DNA of 10,252 nt from Phycisphaeraceae bacterium (lineage in GTDB: Bacteria; Planctomycetota; Phycisphaerae; Phycisphaerales; Phycisphaeraceae), in the NCBI GenBank assembly GCA_007119405.1, contig SKPT01000661.1:1-10252 (forward strand), given 5' to 3'. The stretch's first letter is position 1. The number at the start of each line of letters is the position of its first letter. Made by a program: the position numbers and the translations under genes. Below are positions 6,706-10,252 of the stretch, in pieces. The notes beneath the pieces are model-generated. The model did not search any database and was not told where the DNA came from. It was given only the letters and a program-made list of their open reading frames with translations.

Positions 6706-6724
6706 TTGACCGTTCAATGGTCAA
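6706..6724. promoter_or_regulatory. Operator-like dyad 1 upstream of the metal ABC transporter
   Basis: TTGACCGTTCAATGGTCAA is a 19-bp dyad in which eight of nine base pairs around the central C are complementary. A related copy lies at 6854-6868. It overlaps the last base of a TATTAT hexamer. Metal importers of this type are usually repressed by Zur/Fur-, MntR/DtxR- or similar metalloregulators when metal is plentiful. The sequence does not match a consensus I can name, so the regulator is not assigned. Confidence 0.6.
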
Positions 6725-6744
6725 CTTCACCGGGATCCGGCGCA

Positions 6745-6839
6745 TCGGGGGTGCCACGGCTTGACCGCCAAGCGGCAAGCCGTGCGATCATCGGCAAGCG
6801 CACGGCTTGCCCTTCGGGACAAGCCGTGGCCCCCCCCGA
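6745..6839. repeat. Nested palindrome built from four copies of one arm
   Basis: Four related 11-nt arms are present: A GCCACGGCTTG (6753-6763), B CAAGCCGTGCG (6776-6786), C CGCACGGCTTG (6799-6809), D CAAGCCGTGGC (6820-6830). A pairs perfectly with D, extended by TCGGGGG (6745-6751) with CCCCCGA (6833-6839), and B pairs perfectly with C. Alternatively A pairs with B over 9 bp, enlarged by CCGC/GCGG inside the loop, and C pairs with D over 9 bp, capped by a C-UUCG-G tetraloop. The two folds are mutually exclusive. It lies between the two operator dyads and would be in the leader of the transporter mRNA if transcription starts near dyad 1. It is most likely a dispersed REP/MITE-like repeat. Confidence 0.82.
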
Positions 6840-6853
6840 CCTGCAGTGAAAGC

Positions 6854-6868
6854 GACCATTCAAAGGTC
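6854..6868. promoter_or_regulatory. Operator-like dyad 2 upstream of the metal ABC transporter
   Basis: GACCATTCAAAGGTC repeats the inner part of dyad 1 with the same 7-nt spacing between GACC and GGTC and the same TTCAA centre. The outer TT of the left half is missing (GC instead). It lies 20 bp before the ATPase start codon, so binding here could block elongation or cooperate with dyad 1, about 146 bp away centre to centre. Confidence 0.55.
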
Positions 6869-6888
6869 AGCAACACGGTGGTTGAACC

Positions 6889-7734
<846 letters not shown>

Positions 7735-7736
7735 CA

Positions 7737-7856
7737 AATGCAGAATGCAGAATGCAGAATGCGGAAATCAGACATCCCGACCTTCGCTCGCGGACTCGCT
7801 TAGGACGGGCGTTAGCCGCACATGCCGTAGCGTCAACCCCCTGACCCCTGACCCCT
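7737..7856. repeat. Heptamer-array element between the two transporter genes
   Basis: Five heptamers at 7737-7771 (AATGCAG three times, AATGCGG, AAATCAG) begin 2 bp after the ATPase stop. At the other end CCCCTGA is repeated at 7838-7844 and 7845-7851 and followed by CCCCT (7852-7856). The core contains copy B of the 38-nt repeat. Unlike the element at 3687-3853, the two ends are different heptamers, not inverted repeats; the shared parts are AATGCAG and CCCCCTGA. The CCCCTGA array occupies the place where the permease ribosome binding site should be. Confidence 0.8.
7776..7812 (+). repeat. Dispersed 38-nt repeat, copy B
   Basis: This stretch, starting CCCGACCTTCGCTCGCGGAC, matches the minus strand of 5114-5151 at about 34 of 38 positions with one gap. 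It is nested in the heptamer-bounded element between the ATPase and permease genes. Confidence 0.68.
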
Positions 7857-7862
7857 CTCCTC

Positions 7863-8753
7863 ATGCAGAGCCTCGACTACCTCGTCAATTACGCCGTCTT
7901 CCGCCAAGCCTTTATCACCGGCCTGGCGATCGCCGTCGTCTGCTCGCTGCTGTCGGTGCTCGTCGTCTTCAAGCGCATGGCGTTCATCGGGCAGGGCATC
8001 AGCCACGCGGGGTTCGGCGGGGTGGGGCTGGCGATCCTCGTGGGCGTCGTCGCCACCCGCGCCCAGGACCTGCTCGTGCTCGCGTTCTGCGTCGGCACGG
8101 GCGTGATGATCGGCGTGCTCTCGCGACGACGCCAGCTCGAGACCGACACGGCCATCGGCATCATGCTCGCCGGCGCCATGGCCCTGGGCGTGCTGCTGGC
8201 CGACGTGTCCGTGATGCTCCAGGAGCACGCGTGGTATCGACGCATCTTCGGCCTGGCCGAGGCGCGGCCGAGCTTCGAGACGCTGCTGTTCGGCTCGCTG
8301 ACCAACGTCTCGGCGGCGGACATGTACACCGCCATCGCCCTGGCCGCCGCCGTCGTGCTGGTCATGGCCCTGCTGGCCAAGGAGATGATCTTCTTCGCCT
8401 TCGACGAGACCGCCGCCCGCGTCTCGGGCGTGCCCACGGGCATGATCTATTACCTGCTGCTGGTGCTGCTGAGCGTGGCGATCGTGATGTCGATCCGCCT
8501 GGTGGGCATCGTGCTGGTCTCGGCGCTGCTGGTGATCCCCGGCGCCACGGCGGCGCTTTTGAGCCAGCGGCTGGGCCAGGTCATCGCCGCGTCGCTGGCG
8601 GTGGGGCTTATCGGAACGCTCGGCGGGCTGGTGCTGAGCCTGGAGGTGGGCCACCTTTCCAGCGGCCCGTGCATCGTGCTGGTGCTGTGCGGGATTTTTG
8701 CGGCCGTGTTCGCCTTCAGGGCGGCCTTGAACCGGAGGGGGGACATCGCGTAA
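7863..8753 (+). CDS. Metal (zinc/manganese-type) ABC transporter permease
   Basis: A 296-residue integral membrane protein of the ABC-3 permease family (ZnuB, TroC, MntC). It has about eight hydrophobic segments. Family hallmarks are FKRMAFIGQGISHAGFGGVGLA (36-57, usually with a DAISH-type motif), FGSLTNVS (143-150), FFAFDETAARVSGVP (177-191) and VGIVLVSALLVIPGATAALL (213-232). It would form the homodimeric channel for the ATPase encoded upstream. The ATG at 7863 is preceded by a pyrimidine-rich CCCCTGA array with no Shine-Dalgarno site, so initiation must be independent of one or translation may re-initiate after the ATPase. The 128-bp gap to the ATPase is unusual, since these genes commonly abut or overlap. 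No substrate-binding protein gene follows; the next gene is rho. Confidence 0.92.
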   Translation: MQSLDYLVNYAVFRQAFITGLAIAVVCSLLSVLVVFKRMAFIGQGISHAGFGGVGLAILVGVVATRAQDLLVLAFCVGTGVMIGVLSRRRQLETDTAIGIMLAGAMALGVLLADVSVMLQEHAWYRRIFGLAEARPSFETLLFGSLTNVSAADMYTAIALAAAVVLVMALLAKEMIFFAFDETAARVSGVPTGMIYYLLLVLLSVAIVMSIRLVGIVLVSALLVIPGATAALLSQRLGQVIAASLAVGLIGTLGGLVLSLEVGHLSSGPCIVLVLCGIFAAVFAFRAALNRRGDIA

Positions 8754-9093
8754 GATAGATTGGGTCGAACCGGGGCGTGTGGCGGGAGCGTCGCGGGCCG
8801 CGCTGGGAAGTGGCGGGGGTGGCGGGGTTGCCTGATCGAGCCGATAGGGGTACAAGGGTGGGCAGTGCGGTGCGCGGCGGGAGGGTCGCGGCACCGGCGA
8901 ATCGGCAGGGGCCACGCGAGACTTCGAGCCGGTGCTCGGCCGCCAAGGCGGTTGGGGATGTCGAATGAGCACGGTATCGGCAGCAGGTGTTTCGACCGCG
9001 TCCGCTGTGCCATGGCGGGCCAGCCGGGCTGCGGATTTTCTTCTTTGATTGCGGTGGCGGGGCAACGACCGCCGCCGGCAGGACATCAAGGCG
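8754..9093. other. Gene-free region upstream of rho, probable rho leader
   Basis: I see no convincing gene in these 340 bp; open frames on either strand have low-complexity, Arg/Gly/Pro-rich translations. There is no clear terminator after the permease. The first part is strongly G-rich on the plus strand and contains a G-quadruplex-type motif (8795-8827). A T-rich patch (about 9035-9050) follows, then a 9-bp stem at 9052-9060 and 9069-9077 with one G-T pair, 16 nt before the rho ATG. TTGGGG (8952-8957) and TATCGG (8975-8980) are 17 nt apart but match a promoter poorly. Confidence 0.5.
8795..8827 (+). other. G-quadruplex-type motif in the probable rho leader
   Basis: Four G-tracts (8795-8797, 8805-8807, 8815-8819, 8824-8827) are separated by loops of 7, 7 and 4 nt, fitting the usual G3+ with 1-7 nt loops rule. 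Two more tracts precede (8772-8775, 8784-8786). In DNA this GC-rich such motifs also arise by chance. Confidence 0.4.
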
Positions 9094-10252
9094 ATGACGA
9101 CTGGGATTCTTGAACTCTCCGGCCGGGCCGACGGAAGGCTCCGCCAGCTCGAGGCCACTTACAACGCTTCCGCCTCCGACCCGGTGGTGCCGGCCAAGTT
9201 CATCGAGCGCTTCGGGCTGCGGCCCGGCGTCGAGATCGAGGTCGAGCTCGGCAAGCCCGTCGGCGGCCAGGCCAGCTCCAACGGCCAGGCCGGCGGCAGC
9301 GGCGGCGGGCGCAAGGGCCGAAAGAAAAAGGCCAAGCGCAACGCCATCGCCCCCGATGCGCGCCGCGTCCAGCACATCGTCCGTGTCGAAGGCCAGGACC
9401 CCCAGGCCTACCTCAACCAGCGCCGCTTCGAGGACCTGACCACCATCGACCCCCAGCCGCGCCTGACCCTGGAGTACCCCGGCTGCCCGCCGGTGTGCCG
9501 GCTGATCGACCTGTTCTGCCCCATCGGCTACGGGCAGCGCGGCATGATCGTCTCGCCGCCCAAGGCCGGCAAGACCACCATCCTCCAGAACATGGCCTAC
9601 GCGGCCCAGCACAACCACCCGGACTTGAAGGTCATCGCGCTGCTCGTGGACGAGCGCCCGGAGGAGGTCACCGACTTCCGCCGCAACGTGCCCTGCACCG
9701 TCTGGGCCAGCTCCAACGATCATCCCGTCGAACGCCACGTGGGCCTGGCGATGCTCGCCGTCGATCGCGCCAAACGCATCGCCGAGGCCGGCGGCGACGT
9801 GCTCATCCTGCTCGACTCCCTGACCCGCGTCGGCCGGGCGTTCAACACCGTCCCGGGCATGCAGGGCACCGGCCGCACGCTCTCCGGCGGCCTCGACGCC
9901 GGGGCCCTGGCCATCCCCAAGCAGCTCTTCGGCGGTGCGCGCAAGTTCGAAGAGGGCGGCTCGCTGACCATCATCGCCACCGCGCTGGTCGACACCGGCT
10001 CGCGCGGCGACCAGGTCATCTTCGAGGAGTTCAAGGGCACCGGCAACATGGAGATGATCCTCGACCGCAAGATCGCCGAGCAGCGCGTCTGGCCCGCCAT
10101 CGACCTCGCCGCCTCGGGCACGCGCAAGGAACACCTGCTCATGAGCGAGCAGGAGCTCGACACCATGACCGCCCTGCGCCGGCGCCTCATGAACATGCAG
10201 CCGGTCATGCAGGTCGAGCAGCTTCTCAAGGCCCTGGAGCGCTTCAAGACCA
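9094..10252 (+). CDS. rho: Transcription termination factor Rho, 3'-truncated by the window end
   Basis: 386 codons are visible and the frame is open at the right edge; by comparison with E. coli Rho only some 10-20 residues should be missing. Rho is the hexameric RNA-dependent ATPase/translocase that ends transcription. Visible motifs are Walker A PPKAGKTT (155-162), VDERPEEV (185-192, with D186 and R188 matching bicyclomycin-contact residues), Walker B VLILLDSLTR (236-245), EEGGSLTIIATALVDTGS (286-303), EEFKGTGNMEM (311-321) and the AIDLAASGTRKE block. The N-terminus begins directly with the cold-shock-type RNA-binding domain (TGILELSG). The ATG at 9094 has AGGA about 10 nt upstream; an in-frame stop at 9046-9048 rules out extension beyond a TTG at 9049. 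Oddities are the absence of the N-terminal helical Rho_N domain, ADGRLR (12-17) in place of the usual GFGFLR RNA-contact motif, and a Gly/Lys/Arg-rich insert at about 55-85. Confidence 0.96.
   Translation, partial: MTTGILELSGRADGRLRQLEATYNASASDPVVPAKFIERFGLRPGVEIEVELGKPVGGQASSNGQAGGSGGGRKGRKKKAKRNAIAPDARRVQHIVRVEGQDPQAYLNQRRFEDLTTIDPQPRLTLEYPGCPPVCRLIDLFCPIGYGQRGMIVSPPKAGKTTILQNMAYAAQHNHPDLKVIALLVDERPEEVTDFRRNVPCTVWASSNDHPVERHVGLAMLAVDRAKRIAEAGGDVLILLDSLTRVGRAFNTVPGMQGTGRTLSGGLDAGALAIPKQLFGGARKFEEGGSLTIIATALVDTGSRGDQVIFEEFKGTGNMEMILDRKIAEQRVWPAIDLAASGTRKEHLLMSEQELDTMTALRRRLMNMQPVMQVEQLLKALERFKT

Larger units (their letters stand above)
6623..6888. other. Divergent regulatory region between the small membrane protein and ABC transporter genes
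   Basis: The whole gap is 379 bp (6510-6888) and holds no convincing gene. From left to right it has the minus-strand promoter candidate, a TATTAT -10-like hexamer on the plus strand at 6701-6706, dyad 1 (6706-6724), a nested palindrome (6745-6839), dyad 2 (6854-6868), and a perfect 11-bp palindrome TGGTTGAACCA at 6879-6889 touching the ATPase start codon. If TATTAT is the -10, transcription would begin inside dyad 1, a normal repressor position, although I see no good -35 upstream of it. Confidence 0.5.

Noticed and set aside
7745..8758. Plus-strand open frame beginning MQNAECGNQ in the heptamer array
   Set aside because: Heptamer arrays produce repeating Gln-Asn-Ala-Glu-Cys-type peptides in every frame; the remainder is a shifted-frame shadow of the permease.
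9021..9046. Hairpin CAGC-CGG-GCTG followed by a T-rich patch as a terminator for the permease gene
   Set aside because: The stem is only 4 bp with a 3-nt loop and the T-rich patch is interrupted; it is also close to the rho start.
8760..9113. Possible small gene between the permease and rho (117 codons)
   Set aside because: Translation is Gly/Arg/Trp-rich without recognisable pattern, there is no ribosome binding site, and it overlaps the rho start in another frame.
7833..9158. Open frame of 441 codons on the minus strand opposite the permease
   Set aside because: The translation is His/Gln/Arg/Asp-rich without domains, while the plus strand encodes a clear ABC-3 permease.
8716..10134. Long open frame of 472 codons on the minus strand opposite rho
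   Set aside because: It is the antisense shadow of rho, which is certain by motif; the translation is low-complexity and Asp/Gly/Ala/Val-rich, as expected from complementing GC-rich codons.

Overview
The window is GC-rich DNA (about two thirds G+C by eye) from a free-living bacterium. Long coding genes, few recognisable Shine-Dalgarno sites, an unusual Rho factor and several families of intergenic repeats suggest a planctomycete, possibly of the Phycisphaerae type. That placement is inference; no rRNA or tRNA gene is present to test it.

Left part (1-1568, + strand): the 3' part of a galactose-mutarotase-like protein gene is followed after 27 bp by a class I SAM-dependent methyltransferase. 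The methyltransferase converges with a long minus-strand gene for a two-module pectate-lyase-3-type beta-helix protein (1605-3668). Centre (minus strand, reading right to left from 6509): a small two-helix membrane protein, an exported protein of unknown function, a membrane-anchored HD-GYP c-di-GMP phosphodiesterase, then the beta-helix gene. Right part (+ strand): ATPase and permease genes of a metal-chelate-type (ZnuC/ZnuB, TroB/TroC) ABC importer, then transcription terminator rho, which runs off the window end.

The genes are mostly ordinary; the less expected content lies between them. Four intergenic spacers carry repeats of different kinds. Spacer 3669-3863 has AATGCAG/AATTCAG heptamer arrays arranged as terminal inverted repeats. 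Spacer 4914-5399 has a 38-nt sequence that recurs inverted in spacer 7735-7862, plus a 32-bp near-perfect inverted repeat around a 28-nt loop. Spacer 6510-6888 has a nested palindrome made of four copies of one arm, framed by two copies of a likely metalloregulator operator (TTGACC-N7-GGTCAA). Spacer 7735-7862 separates the two ABC genes and holds heptamer arrays at both ends.

Functionally, the transporter ATPase and permease should form a zinc or manganese importer controlled by the paired dyads upstream; no substrate-binding protein is encoded here. HD-GYP and the beta-helix protein lie in the same direction and might be co-transcribed, but the repeat element between them makes this uncertain. 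Rho is a housekeeping gene; here it lacks the N-terminal helical domain and has a glycine/lysine-rich insert in its RNA-binding domain.
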